Shown here one piece after another: positions 18,484-26,778 of a stretch of DNA of 64,000 nucleotides. Position 1 is the first letter of the stretch, and the number at the start of each line of letters is the position of its first letter. Source of the stretch: Pseudomonas kilonensis. GTDB lineage: Bacteria > Pseudomonadota > Gammaproteobacteria > Pseudomonadales > Pseudomonadaceae. The stretch is taken from contig NZ_LHVH01000009.1 in NCBI RefSeq assembly GCF_001269885.1, forward strand, positions 1 through 64,000, given 5' to 3'. Made by a program: the position numbers and the translations under genes. The notes beneath the pieces were generated by a model that did no database searches, was not told where the DNA came from, and was given only the letters and a program-made list of their open reading frames with translations.

Positions 18484-19473
18484 TCAATCGGCGAACACCA
18501 TCTCCCGACTGTCGCCCATCAGCAGTGGCTGGTTCTGTTCAGTCACCTCGCGAATGTAATCCCACAACAACGTAATCCGCTTCAGCTTCCTCAAGTCCTC
18601 CCGGCAGTACATCCAGAACTGCCGGGTGACGGTGATTTCTTCCGGCAGCACGGGCAACAACCGTGGGTCCTGGGCGGCGAGGAAGCAGGGCAGGATTGCC
18701 AGCGAGCGGCCTTGCTGCGCTGCCACGAATTGCGCGATCACGCTGGTGCTGCGCAGGTGGGCGTTGGCGCCGGGCAGGACGTTGGCCAGGTAGAGCAATT
18801 CGGAACTGAACGCCAGGTCATCCACGTAACTGATGAACGAGTGCTTGCCCAGGTCTGCCGGGCGCTGGATGGGTGGGTGGTTGTCCAGGTATTGCTGGGT
18901 GGCGTAGAGCTGCAGTCGGTAGTCGCACAATTTGCAGCACACATACGGGCCATGTTCGGGGCGTTCGAGGGCGATGACGATGTCGGCTTCGCGCTTGGAG
19001 AGGCTGATGAAGTGCGGCAGCGGCAGGATGTCTACCGAAATGGCCGGGTAGGCGTCGACGAAGTGGCTCAGCTGCGGGGTGATGAAGAAGCTGCCGAAGC
19101 CTTCGGTGCAGCCCATGCGCACGTGGCCGGACAGCGCGACGCCAGAGCCTGAAACCTGTTCGCAGGCCATGTGCAGGGTACTTTCGATCGATTCGGCGTA
19201 ACCCAGCAGGCGCTGGCCTTCGGCCGTCAGGACAAAACCGTTGGTCCGGGACTTCTCGAACAGCAGCGTGCCCAACGAGGCTTCCAGCGAGCTGATGCGT
19301 CGCGACACCGTGGTGTAGTCGACGGCCAGGCGCTTGGCGGCCGTGCTGGCCTTGCGGGTGCGGGCCACTTCGAGGAAAAACTTGAGGTCGTCCCAATTCA
19401 GCGACCCCAGGGAGGTGATGTTTTTTTGCATGTTGGACCGGCTTTTATGTGCATTCTTATTAGAAGTTTGCAC
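18484..19473 (-). CDS. LysR-family regulator of mmsAB
   Basis: A 329-aa LysR-type regulator. The N-terminal winged HTH (about residues 27-86) contains [20 protein letters not shown] and the [17 protein letters not shown] recognition region. The C-terminal effector-binding domain follows. It is divergent from mmsA-mmsB with a 98-bp shared promoter region, so it is most likely their regulator. The start at 19473 is preceded by GGAG at 5 nt; an internal ATG at 19431 lacks a clear site. The last about 44 codons are the right copy of the island repeat, so the present 3' end is hybrid, but the encoded C-terminus (REMVFAD) matches that of the relic left copy. Confidence 0.9.
   Translation of the reverse strand: MQTSNKNAHKSRSNMQKNITSLGSLNWDDLKFFLEVARTRKASTAAKRLAVDYTTVSRRISSLEASLGTLLFEKSRTNGFVLTAEGQRLLGYAESIESTLHMACEQVSGSGVALSGHVRMGCTEGFGSFFITPQLSHFVDAYPAISVDILPLPHFISLSKREADIVIALERPEHGPYVCCKLCDYRLQLYATQQYLDNHPPIQRPADLGKHSFISYVDDLAFSSELLYLANVLPGANAHLRSTSVIAQFVAAQQGRSLAILPCFLAAQDPRLLPVLPEEITVTRQFWMYCREDLRKLKRITLLWDYIREVTEQNQPLLMGDSREMVFAD
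18488..18620 (-). repeat. Right direct repeat within the intact LysR gene (attR-like)
   Basis: The 133-bp partner of 12745-12876, forming the last codons of the LysR gene. The match starts exactly one base inside the stop-side codon (GAT-TGA here, GAC-TAG in the left copy) and ends at ATCCAGAACT. The island therefore appears to have supplied a new 3' end and stop codon for this gene. The region 18274-18483 before it is non-coding, with no feature I recognise. Confidence 0.88.
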
Positions 19474-19520
19474 ATCTATACTCCAAAAACAGTCTCATCA
19501 CCAAGCGTGTCCTATGCACC

Positions 19521-19539
19521 TTGGTTTTTGCTGAACCAA
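19521..19539. promoter_or_regulatory. Inverted repeat in the LysR/mmsA promoter region
   Basis: A perfect dyad TTGGTT-N7-AACCAA lies between the divergent LysR and mmsA genes. It contains a T-N11-A core as expected of LysR operators. A TATAAG box follows at 19547-19552, 19 nt before the mmsA start codon. It is a good operator candidate; no binding evidence exists. Confidence 0.45.
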
Positions 19540-19571
19540 CGCTCTCTATAAGAACAATCCCGGAGGCCAGC

Positions 19572-21098
19572 ATGAACGTTTCCCTTACGCCCAGCGACAC
19601 CACCCTGCAAACCGTCAGACTGCTGATCGATGGCGAGTGGGTTGAATCCCAATCCAGCGAATGGCACGACATCGTCAACCCGGCCACCCAGCAGGTGTTG
19701 GCAAAGGTTCCGTTCGCCACGGCCTCGGAAGTCGATGCCGCCATCGCCGCTGCCCAGCGTGCTTTCCAGACCTGGAAACTGACGCCCATCGGCGCGCGGA
19801 TGCGCATCATGCTCAAGCTCCAGGCGTTGATCCGCGAGCATTCCAAGCGTATCGCCGTGGTGCTCAGCGCCGAACAGGGCAAGACCATCGCTGACGCCGA
19901 GGGCGATATTTTCCGTGGCCTGGAAGTGGTCGAGCACGCCTGTTCCATCGGCACCCTGCAGATGGGTGAGTTCGCCGAGAACGTTGCCGGTGGCGTTGAT
20001 ACCTACACGCTGCGCCAGCCGATTGGTGTGTGTGCGGGCATTACCCCGTTCAACTTCCCGGCGATGATTCCGCTGTGGATGTTCCCGATGGCCATCGCCT
20101 GCGGCAATACCTTTGTGCTCAAGCCATCGGAACAGGACCCGCTGTCGACCATGCTCCTGGTGGAACTGGCCATCGAGGCCGGCGTGCCGGCGGGCGTGCT
20201 CAACGTGGTACACGGCGGCAAGGACGTGGTGGATGCGCTTTGCACTCACAAGGACATCAAGGCGGTTTCGTTCGTCGGTTCGACGGCGGTCGGCACCCAC
20301 GTGTATGACCTGGCGGGTCGTCATGGCAAGCGCGTGCAGTCGATGATGGGCGCCAAGAACCACGCGGTGGTGTTGCCTGATGCCAATCGTGAACAGACCC
20401 TCAACGCTTTGGTCGGCGCCGGTTTCGGCGCGGCGGGCCAGCGTTGCATGGCCACTTCCGCGGTGGTGCTGGTGGGCGCGGCCAAGCAGTGGTTGCCGGA
20501 GCTCAAGGCCCTGGCACAGAAGCTCAAGGTCAATGCCGGCAGCGAGCCGGGCACTGACGTCGGCCCGGTGATTTCCAAGCGCGCCAAGGCACGGATCCTC
20601 GAATTGATCGAGAGTGGCGTGCAGCAAGGGGCGAAGCTGGAGCTCGATGGTCGTGGCATCAGCGTGCCGGGTTTCGAGCAGGGCAATTTTGTTGGCCCGA
20701 CCCTGTTTTCCGGTGTGACCACCGACATGCGTATCTACACCGAAGAAATCTTCGGCCCGGTGCTGGTGGTGTTGGAAGTCGACACCCTGGATCAGGCGAT
20801 TGCCCTGGTCAACGCCAACCCATTCGGTAACGGCACCGGCCTGTTCACCCAGAGCGGCGCGGCGGCGCGCAAATTCCAGAGCGAAATCGACGTCGGCCAG
20901 GTGGGCATCAACATTCCGATCCCTGTACCGGTGCCGTTCTTCAGCTTCACCGGTTCCCGTGGTTCGAAACTCGGTGACCTTGGTCCGTACGGCAAACAAG
21001 TGGTGCAGTTCTACACTCAGACCAAGACCGTGACCGCGCGCTGGTTCGATGATGACAGCGTCAATGACGGTGTGAACACCACCATCAATTTGCGTTAA
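19572..21098 (+). CDS. mmsA: Methylmalonate-semialdehyde dehydrogenase (acylating)
   Basis: MmsA, 508 aa, converts methylmalonate semialdehyde (and malonate semialdehyde) plus NAD+ and CoA to propionyl-CoA (or acetyl-CoA) and CO2. This is the last step of valine catabolism. It is an aldehyde-dehydrogenase fold with the CoA-dependent family signature around GAAGQRCMA, which puts the catalytic cysteine at C292. The nucleotide-binding block [12 protein letters not shown] is near 160. The ATG at 19572 follows GGAGG by about 5 nt; a longer frame exists upstream but lacks a site. mmsB follows after 10 bp with its own AAGGAG. The pair forms the classic mmsAB operon, and a terminator follows at 22174. 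Confidence 0.96.
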   Translation: MNVSLTPSDTTLQTVRLLIDGEWVESQSSEWHDIVNPATQQVLAKVPFATASEVDAAIAAAQRAFQTWKLTPIGARMRIMLKLQALIREHSKRIAVVLSAEQGKTIADAEGDIFRGLEVVEHACSIGTLQMGEFAENVAGGVDTYTLRQPIGVCAGITPFNFPAMIPLWMFPMAIACGNTFVLKPSEQDPLSTMLLVELAIEAGVPAGVLNVVHGGKDVVDALCTHKDIKAVSFVGSTAVGTHVYDLAGRHGKRVQSMMGAKNHAVVLPDANREQTLNALVGAGFGAAGQRCMATSAVVLVGAAKQWLPELKALAQKLKVNAGSEPGTDVGPVISKRAKARILELIESGVQQGAKLELDGRGISVPGFEQGNFVGPTLFSGVTTDMRIYTEEIFGPVLVVLEVDTLDQAIALVNANPFGNGTGLFTQSGAAARKFQSEIDVGQVGINIPIPVPVPFFSFTGSRGSKLGDLGPYGKQVVQFYTQTKTVTARWFDDDSVNDGVNTTINLR

Positions 21099-21108
21099 GG
21101 AGCCGGAC

Positions 21109-21996
21109 ATGAACATCGCATTTATCGGCCTGGGCAACATGGGCGCCCCCATGGCACGCAACCTGCTCAAGGCTGGCCATTCGCTGAACCTGTTCGACCT
21201 GAACCAGACGGTGCTGGCTGAACTGGCGGCGTTGGGTGGCACGATCAGCGCCTCGCCGCGCGACGCGGCCCAGGGCGCTGCTCTGGTGATCACCATGCTG
21301 CCGGCCGCCGCCCATGTGCGCAGTGTCTGGCTGGGTGAAGACGGCGTGCTGGCCGGCATCGCTGCCGGTACGCCAGCGGTGGATTGCAGCACCATCGATC
21401 CACAAACCGCCCGCGACGTGGCGGCTGCCGCGGCGAAACAAGGGGTGGCGATGGCCGATGCGCCGGTCTCGGGTGGCACCGGTGGTGCGGCGGCGGGCAC
21501 GTTGACCTTCATGGTCGGTGCCACGGCCGAGTTGTTTGCCACCTTGCAACCGGTGCTGGCGCAAATGGGTCGTAACATTGTGCACTGTGGCGAAGTCGGC
21601 ACCGGGCAGATCGCCAAGATCTGCAACAACCTGCTGCTGGGGATTTCCATGGTCGGCGTCAGCGAAGCCATGGCGTTGGGCGATGCCTTGGGGATCGACA
21701 CCCAGGTGTTGGCCGGCATCATCAACAGCTCGACGGGCCGTTGCTGGAGTTCGGACACCTACAACCCATGGCCGGGCGTGATCGAAACGGCACCGGCGTC
21801 CCGCGGCTACACGGGTGGCTTTGGCGCCGACCTGATGCTCAAGGACCTGGGCCTGGCGACCGAAGCCGCGCGGCAGGCCCATCAGCCGGTGGTGCTGGGG
21901 GCGGTGGCGCAGCAGTTGTACCAGGCGATGAGCCAGCGGGGCGAGGGCGGGAAGGACTTTTCGGCGATTGTGAACAGCTATCGCAAGCCGCAGTAA
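21109..21996 (+). CDS. mmsB: 3-hydroxyisobutyrate dehydrogenase
   Basis: MmsB, 295 aa, oxidises 3-hydroxyisobutyrate to methylmalonate semialdehyde with NAD+, feeding MmsA. The N-terminal Rossmann motif FIGLGNMGAPMA (G7, G9, G12) is intact. The substrate block SGGTGGAAAG lies near residue 124, and the catalytic lysine is K170 in GQIAKICNNLL. Length and domain order are normal for the beta-hydroxyacid dehydrogenase family. AAGGAG 8 nt upstream of ATG 21109 supports the start. Cotranscribed with mmsA. Confidence 0.95.
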   Translation: MNIAFIGLGNMGAPMARNLLKAGHSLNLFDLNQTVLAELAALGGTISASPRDAAQGAALVITMLPAAAHVRSVWLGEDGVLAGIAAGTPAVDCSTIDPQTARDVAAAAAKQGVAMADAPVSGGTGGAAAGTLTFMVGATAELFATLQPVLAQMGRNIVHCGEVGTGQIAKICNNLLLGISMVGVSEAMALGDALGIDTQVLAGIINSSTGRCWSSDTYNPWPGVIETAPASRGYTGGFGADLMLKDLGLATEAARQAHQPVVLGAVAQQLYQAMSQRGEGGKDFSAIVNSYRKPQ

Positions 21997-22038
21997 GAGC
22001 GGCGATATCGACGGGCTTTTGTGGCAAGGGCAATTATC

Positions 22039-22128
22039 TGTGGGAGCAAGGCTTGCCCGCGATGACAGGCGATGCGGTCTCTGAGAGAACGAGGTGCCTG
22101 TAATCGCGGGCAAGCCTTGCTCCTACAG
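22039..22128. repeat. REPIN (paired REP palindromes)
   Basis: TGTGGGAGCAAGGCTTGCCC and its near-complement GGGCAAGCCTTGCTCC flank about 40 bp. This is the standard Pseudomonas REPIN arrangement, placed between mmsB and the terminator. Confidence 0.9.
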
Positions 22129-22173
22129 ATTGCTCCGTCGCCACAGAGGCTGCGCAATCTACAAAGTTGTTTT

Positions 22174-22208
22174 CCGAGAGACCATGTCGGGTGGGCTCTC
22201 GGTTTTTT
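22174..22208 (+). terminator. mmsAB terminator
   Basis: The stem CCGAGAG / CTCTCGG is followed by TTTTTT. It reads rightward after the mmsAB operon and lies directly against the 3' end of the convergent cupin gene. Confidence 0.8.
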
Positions 22209-22211
22209 GTT

Positions 22212-22556
22212 TCAGGCAAAGACGAAATATTTGCGCACGGTCTCGACCACTTCCCAGGTGCCTTTCATGCCTGGCTCGACGACGAAGATGTCACCGGCCC
22301 GCAGATGGATCGGCGCCATGCCGTCCGGGGTGATGATGCAGTAGCCTTCCTGGAAATGGCAGTACTCCCACTTCACATAATCCACACGCCATTTGCCGGG
22401 TGTGCAGATCCAGGTGCCCATGATCTTGCTGCCGTCTTCGCTGGTGTAGGCGTTGAGGTTGACGGTGTGCGGGTCGCCTTCGAGTTTTTCCCATTTGCAG
22501 GCGTCGAGTACGGGCAGCGGATGGGTGTCGCGCAGGACGGTGATGGGTGCGGTCAT
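22212..22556 (-). CDS. Cupin-domain protein
   Basis: A 114-aa single-cupin protein of the DUF861/EutQ-like (ureidoglycine-aminohydrolase-like) type. The motifs GTWICTPGKWRV and EYCHFQEGYCIITPDG, and the closing IHLRAGDIFVVEPG and FVFA, match this family. Proteins of this class bind a metal or small carboxylate and occur beside amino-acid or purine catabolism genes; the substrate here is unknown. The start at 22556 has GGAG at about 5 nt; a longer upstream frame is not supported. It is transcribed in the same direction as the LysR gene behind it, 97 bp away, but has its own leader. Confidence 0.85.
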   Translation of the reverse strand: MTAPITVLRDTHPLPVLDACKWEKLEGDPHTVNLNAYTSEDGSKIMGTWICTPGKWRVDYVKWEYCHFQEGYCIITPDGMAPIHLRAGDIFVVEPGMKGTWEVVETVRKYFVFA

Positions 22557-22653
22557 GTGAGCTCCGAAAGGGGCAAAAGAGAACAGGCACCCTAACGCGC
22601 GGCATGAGCGGGTAGATGTCTGTGGTCGACACCGGGCTATCCAGAAGCGCGCA

Positions 22654-23535
22654 TCAATCGGCCAGATGCCGAGCCAGGGCCATGGCGTAGGCCGGCAAAC
22701 CGTCGAAGTTGCGGGCGCACAGCAGCAACGCCCGGTGTGCCCAAGCCTCTTGCAGTGGGACGCATTGATACGAAGGCTCGGGTGGGCGCCGGTCGATGGC
22801 AGCCTTCGGCACGATGGCAATGCCTGCACCATGGGCCACCATGCGAATCATCCCGTCGAAACCATCGGCGCGAATGCGCACTTGCATGCGTGAGCCGATG
22901 TGCAGGGCCTGCTCTTCCAGGTGGATCGCCAGGGCGCTGGAGGCGTTCAGGCCGACATAATCGTGGCTGAGGGTCTCGCTGAAACGTACGGCGCGACCGT
23001 CAGCCAGGGAGTGTCCGGTCGGTAGGATCAATACCAGCGGATCGTCGCGAAAAGGCCAGGTCTGAAGGCCATCGGTGTCCACTGCGTCGGAAACGATCCC
23101 GAGGTCTGCCGCGCCTTGGCGCAGCGCGTGGGTGATCCGTGAGCTGGGCAATTCCTGCAGGTCAATGTCGAGGTTGGGATGGGCCTGGAGAAAGCCGGCC
23201 AGCAGCTCGGGCAGGTATTCGGTCATGGCGCTGGTGTTGCACAGCAGCCGCACCCGGCCTTTGACGCCTTTGGCGTATTCGGCCAGGTCCTGTCGCAGGC
23301 GTTCGGCCTGTTGCAGCAGGATCCGGGCGTGCTCGGCCAAGGCTTTTCCCGCGGGCGTAGGCGTTACGCCACGCCGCCCGCGTTCAAGCAGGTCGATGCC
23401 CAGGGACGCTTCCATGGCTCGCACTCGTGCGCTGGCCGCGGCCAGGGACAAATGGCTGCGAGCGGCGCCGGCGGTGATGTTGCCGGTGTCGAGGATGTTC
23501 AGGTAGAGGCGCAGGTCGGTGAGGTCGAAGTGCAT
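22654..23535 (-). CDS. LysR-family transcriptional regulator
   Basis: A 293-aa LysR regulator. The HTH region (residues about 3-62) has LRLYLNILDTGNITAGAA and ARVRAMEASLG. The type-2 periplasmic-binding-like effector domain ends at the C-terminus. The start is ATG 23535 (MHFDLTDLRLYL), because earlier in-frame codons run into a REPIN. The nearest divergent gene is the TauE-type transporter at 23750, so it may control that or the cupin gene. No ligand can be inferred. Confidence 0.9.
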   Translation of the reverse strand: MHFDLTDLRLYLNILDTGNITAGAARSHLSLAAASARVRAMEASLGIDLLERGRRGVTPTPAGKALAEHARILLQQAERLRQDLAEYAKGVKGRVRLLCNTSAMTEYLPELLAGFLQAHPNLDIDLQELPSSRITHALRQGAADLGIVSDAVDTDGLQTWPFRDDPLVLILPTGHSLADGRAVRFSETLSHDYVGLNASSALAIHLEEQALHIGSRMQVRIRADGFDGMIRMVAHGAGIAIVPKAAIDRRPPEPSYQCVPLQEAWAHRALLLCARNFDGLPAYAMALARHLAD

Positions 23536-23574
23536 GGGCAGGTGATCCTGTCTCAAGTGCTGTGGTGCCTGATG

Positions 23575-23653
23575 TGGCGCCTTCGCGAGCAAGCCCGCTC
23601 CCACAGGGGATTGCATTTCAACTGTGGGAGCGGGCTTGCTCGCGAAGGCGCCA
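23575..23653. repeat. REPIN between LysR and TauE-type genes
   Basis: A perfect 31-bp inverted repeat: TGGCGCCTTCGCGAGCAAGC... and its exact complement, with a 17-nt spacer. It sits in the divergent promoter region, which is unusual because REPs prefer 3' flanks. The rest of 23536-23749 holds only the transporter leader. Confidence 0.92.
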
Positions 23654-23749
23654 GTAGCACCAAAAACATTGTTAGCCTCTTGCTAAAAGAGAGGCACCCT
23701 CAGTATATGGCAGATTTTCAAGCCAAGCCCCGGGGCGCACGATACCCCC

Positions 23750-24514
23750 ATGAACACACTCATCGCTTTTTATCAGAACCTCGGCCTGGCCCTTTCCCTG
23801 CTGGTTATCGGCACCTTCCTGCTGGCCGGCACCATCAAGGGTGTGATCGGCCTCGGCCTGCCGACCATCTCCATGGGCTTGCTTGGGCTGGCTATGGCCC
23901 CGGCGCAGGCTGCGGCGCTGCTCATCATCCCGGCGACCCTGACCAACGTCTGGCAATTGGCGTTTGGCGGTCATCTGCAAGCCCTGCTTCGGCGCCTGTG
24001 GCCGCTGTTGTTGGCGATTTTCATCGGCACCGGGCTCGGTACGCTGTGGCTCGGCATGACGGGTGGGGCCTGGGTGGTGCGGGCCTTGGGCGGGGCGCTC
24101 GTGCTGTATGCGCTGAGCGGGCTGTTGCTGCCAACGTTGCGGGTCGGCGCCCGTGCCGAGCCGTGGATCGCTCCGCTCTGCGGGTTGCTCACCGGCCTCA
24201 TCACTTCCGCCACTGGCGTATTCGTCATTCCGGCGGTGCCCTATCTGCAAGCGCTGGGCCTGAGCAAGGACGAACTGGTACAGGCCTTGGGTCTGTCATT
24301 CACCGTTTCTACCCTGGCCCTGGCCGCCGGCCTGTTGTGGCGCGGCGCACTGGGAGGGGGCGAATTGAGCGCTTCGTTGCTGGCGCTGGCACCGGCGCTG
24401 CTGGGGATGTGGCTGGGGCAATGGTTGCGCCAGCGGATCAGCGCCGTGTTGTTCAAGCGGGTGTTTTTTGTCGGCCTCGGCGTGCTCGGCGGCCATCTGC
24501 TGATCAGCGGCTAG
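23750..24514 (+). CDS. TauE/SafE-family membrane transporter
   Basis: A 254-aa polytopic membrane protein with about eight hydrophobic helices, of the TSUP (TauE/SafE, DUF81) family. Family members export or import small organic anions, often sulfonates, sulfite or sulfoacetate. The first helix pair contains GTIKGVIGLGLPTISMGLLG, and a pseudo-repeat appears in the second half (GLLTGLITSATGVFVIPAVP), as is typical. No substrate can be assigned. It is divergent from the LysR gene. The 3' end overlaps the convergent ABM gene by 11 bp. Confidence 0.9.
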   Translation: MNTLIAFYQNLGLALSLLVIGTFLLAGTIKGVIGLGLPTISMGLLGLAMAPAQAAALLIIPATLTNVWQLAFGGHLQALLRRLWPLLLAIFIGTGLGTLWLGMTGGAWVVRALGGALVLYALSGLLLPTLRVGARAEPWIAPLCGLLTGLITSATGVFVIPAVPYLQALGLSKDELVQALGLSFTVSTLALAAGLLWRGALGGGELSASLLALAPALLGMWLGQWLRQRISAVLFKRVFFVGLGVLGGHLLISG

Positions 24515-24818
24515 CCGAGGACGGGCTGAGCATGTCGACGCGGCGGATGTCGAAGTCGCGCTCCAGATAATCCATGCGTTGCTCGAAGAACTGCTGCATG
24601 TGCGGCAGGTTCGAGTGCACCTCCAGGTGCGCCTGGGATGCCCAGATCTCATAGAAGATAAACAGCGTCGGATCCTGCTGGTCCCGCAGCATGTGATATT
24701 CGATGCAGCCGGGTTCGGCGCGGCTTGGTTCGACGTAGGCGCGGAACAGCGCTTCGAAGGCTTCGGCTTTTTCCGGACGGGTCTTGGCGTGCAGGATGAA
24801 ACCTTGCAGTTCGCTCAT
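24504..24818 (-). CDS. Antibiotic-biosynthesis-monooxygenase-fold protein (putative quinol monooxygenase)
   Basis: A 104-aa protein of the ABM ferredoxin-like fold (YgiN type). The conserved middle EPGCIEYHMLRDQQDPTLFI and YEIWASQAHLEVH are visible. YgiN-type proteins oxidise quinols or similar aromatics without a cofactor. mdaB, the quinone reductase that works with ygiN in E. coli, is the next gene, in divergent orientation. That supports a joint role in quinone redox cycling. AGGAG precedes the start by about 8 nt. The 3' end overlaps the TauE-type gene. Confidence 0.87.
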   Translation of the reverse strand: MSELQGFILHAKTRPEKAEAFEALFRAYVEPSRAEPGCIEYHMLRDQQDPTLFIFYEIWASQAHLEVHSNLPHMQQFFEQRMDYLERDFDIRRVDMLSPSSASR

Positions 24819-25018
24819 CGAGGTGGCTCCTGAGATAAAAGAGGTCTCGAAGTCTAAGGCAACAATCGGTCGTTCATTCGTGCGTATAGGTCAAATCAGT
24901 TTTGCCGTTGGGCTGCTTATTCCCCATGAAGCTCATCGTTATTCTGCCGCCATCATTTTCAACCTTTCCATGCAGCGGCCCTTCGACGGCCATGCCGTGG
25001 AACCCGATGAGGCTCCCC

Positions 25019-25609
25019 ATGAAAAAAGTCCTATTGCTCAACGGCGGCAAACAATTCGCTCACTCCGACGGTCGCTACAACGCCACCCTCCACGACACGG
25101 CGGTCAGTGTGTTGGACCGTGGCGGTTTTGATGTGCAAACCACCTTCATCGACGGCGGCTACGACATCAAGGAGGAAGTCGCCAAGTTCCTTTGGGCCGA
25201 CGTGATCATTTACCAGATGCCAGGTTGGTGGATGGGCGCGCCCTGGACCGTGAAGAAATACATCGACGAAGTCTTCACCGAAGGCCACGGCAGCCTCTAC
25301 GCCAGCGACGGTCGGACCCGTTCCGATGCCTCGCAGAAATACGGCAGCGGTGGCCTGATCCAGGGCAAGCAGTACATGTTGTCGCTGACCTGGAACGCCC
25401 CGCAGCAAGCCTTCGACGACCCGACCGACTTCTTCGAGGCCAAGGGCGTGGATGCGGTGTACTTCCCGTTCCACAAGGCCAACCAGTTCCTCGGCATGAC
25501 CGGCCTGCCAACCTTCCTGTGCGTGGACGTGATGAAGCGCCCGAACATCGAAGGGGATGTGGCGCGGTATGAACAGCATTTGCGCGAGGCGTTCGGTCTG
25601 AAGGCGTGA
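25019..25609 (+). CDS. mdaB: NAD(P)H:quinone reductase MdaB
   Basis: A 196-aa flavodoxin-fold quinone reductase that transfers two electrons from NAD(P)H to quinones and protects against redox cyclers. It follows E. coli MdaB closely: [14 protein letters not shown] at the N-terminus, [46 protein letters not shown] and [11 protein letters not shown]. Two in-frame ATGs are possible (25007 and 25019). I prefer 25019 because it matches the family N-terminus and has GAGG about 6 nt upstream. It is divergent from the YgiN-like gene, with 200 bp between. Confidence 0.94.
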   Translation: MKKVLLLNGGKQFAHSDGRYNATLHDTAVSVLDRGGFDVQTTFIDGGYDIKEEVAKFLWADVIIYQMPGWWMGAPWTVKKYIDEVFTEGHGSLYASDGRTRSDASQKYGSGGLIQGKQYMLSLTWNAPQQAFDDPTDFFEAKGVDAVYFPFHKANQFLGMTGLPTFLCVDVMKRPNIEGDVARYEQHLREAFGLKA

Positions 25610-25665
25610 CCTGTCTTTTACCTCACATCCCGATACTATCCTGTGGCGGGTGGGTAAACCTGCGC

Positions 25666-25752
25666 TGTGGGAGCAAAGCTTGCTCGCGAAACAGACCCCT
25701 CGATCCCCGAAAGACCGCGGCGCCTTCATCGCGAGCAAGCTTTGCTCCCACA
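25666..25752. repeat. REPIN between mdaB and LysR
   Basis: TGTGGGAGCAAAGCTTGCTC ... GAGCAAGCTTTGCTCCCACA, inverted, with about 47 bp between arms. Confidence 0.9.
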
Positions 25753-25804
25753 TCGCGAGGATAAATCCCCTCGCCACAAGAGAGATCAGTCGACAGGGGG
25801 ATAC

Positions 25805-26716
25805 GTGAAAGCCAGATCCGACGAATTGCAGATTTTCATCTGCGTGATCGAGTGCGGATCCATCTCCGCCGCCGCCGAGCAGGTCGGGCAGACGCCGTCG
25901 GCGGTCAGCCGCACGTTGTCGCGGCTGGAGGCCAAGCTCGACACCACGCTGATCAACCGCACCACGCGGCGCATGGACCTGACCGAGGAGGGCAAGTATT
26001 TCTTCGAGCAGGCCAAAGGCATCCTCGACCAGATGGATGAGCTGGAGGAGCGCCTGTCATCCCGCCAGAAGAACCCTGCAGGCCGGTTGCGCATCAACGC
26101 GGCCTCGCCGTTCATGCTGCATGCCATCGTCCCGCACATCGAAGAGTTCCGCAGGCTCTACCCGGACATCCAGCTCGAACTCAACAGCAACGACCTGATC
26201 ATCGACCTGCTGGAGCAAAGCACCGACATCGCCATCCGCATCGGCACCCTCACCGACTCGACGCTCCACGCCCGCGCCCTGGGTTGCAGCCCGTTGCACA
26301 TCCTGGCCAGCCCCGCTTATCTGAAGCAGCACGGCACGCCGTCAAGCGTCGCCGAACTGGCAGGCCATGCGCTGCTGGGGTTTGCCCAGAACGAGGGCCT
26401 CAACCAGTGGCCGCTGCGCCACGTACACGGTGATCGTTGGCCGATCCAACCCGCCATCAGCGCGTCCAGCGGCGAGACCGTGCGCCACTTGGCGCTGCAG
26501 GGGCAGGGCATTGCCTGCCTGTCGGACTTCATGACCCGCGAAGACATCCGTGCCGGTCGGCTGAAGGTGCTGCTGGCCGACGCCAACAGCGGCTATCGCC
26601 AGCCGATCAACGCGGTGTATTACCGCAACTCGCAACTGGCCCTGCGCATCCAGTGCTTCCTGGACTTCATCCAGGGCAAGCTCGCCGGCTACGCCTCGCG
26701 GGAGTTCAAGGGCTGA
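25805..26716 (+). CDS. LysR-family transcriptional regulator
   Basis: A 303-aa LysR regulator beginning at GTG 25805 (AGGGGG 4 nt upstream; the longer frame crosses the REPIN and is not credible). The HTH includes [20 protein letters not shown] and [15 protein letters not shown]. The effector domain follows. It is similar in style to the DmlR/CrgA branch. It may regulate mdaB upstream in the same orientation, but nothing in the sequence proves it. Confidence 0.9.
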   Translation: MKARSDELQIFICVIECGSISAAAEQVGQTPSAVSRTLSRLEAKLDTTLINRTTRRMDLTEEGKYFFEQAKGILDQMDELEERLSSRQKNPAGRLRINAASPFMLHAIVPHIEEFRRLYPDIQLELNSNDLIIDLLEQSTDIAIRIGTLTDSTLHARALGCSPLHILASPAYLKQHGTPSSVAELAGHALLGFAQNEGLNQWPLRHVHGDRWPIQPAISASSGETVRHLALQGQGIACLSDFMTREDIRAGRLKVLLADANSGYRQPINAVYYRNSQLALRIQCFLDFIQGKLAGYASREFKG

Positions 26717-26729
26717 TAACCCCCTATCC

Positions 26730-26759
26730 CTGTGGGAGCGAGCTTGCTCGCTCCCACAG
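26730..26759. repeat. Single REP palindrome after LysR
   Basis: CTGTGGGAGCGAGC directly abuts its complement GCTCGCTCCCACAG around TT, a perfect 30-bp hairpin. It separates two convergent genes and may act as a transcript end in both directions. Confidence 0.85.
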
Positions 26760-26778
26760 GGTGTGTGTTGGCATGTTG

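Larger units (their letters stand above)
12745..18487. mobile_element. Genomic island inserted at the 3' end of a LysR gene
   Basis: A segment of about 5.7 kb is bounded by direct repeats of the LysR 3' end (12745-12876 and 18488-18620). It is visibly AT-richer than its flanks, and its genes are absent from ordinary Pseudomonas core neighbourhoods. Just inside the left repeat is the N-terminal remnant of a tyrosine-type integrase, the usual position of an integrase next to attL. Insertion into a gene 3' end with regeneration of that end is typical of integrative elements. No intact integrase or transfer gene is present, so the element is probably a fixed remnant. Cargo: HD-GHKL ATPase, a broken small gene and a HEPN-like protein. 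The boundaries are an inference from the repeats. Confidence 0.75.

Noticed and set aside
18295..19152. A 285-codon plus-strand frame crossing the island's right border.
   Set aside because: Most of it is antisense to the LysR gene, and it has no recognisable domain.
19512..21758. A 748-codon open frame antisense to mmsA-mmsB.
   Set aside because: It spans two well-identified genes and the promoter between them and LysR; its composition is that of a codon-bias shadow.
23179..24570. A 463-codon plus-strand frame through the REPIN and the TauE-type gene.
   Set aside because: It is out of phase with the clear membrane protein and runs through a palindromic repeat.
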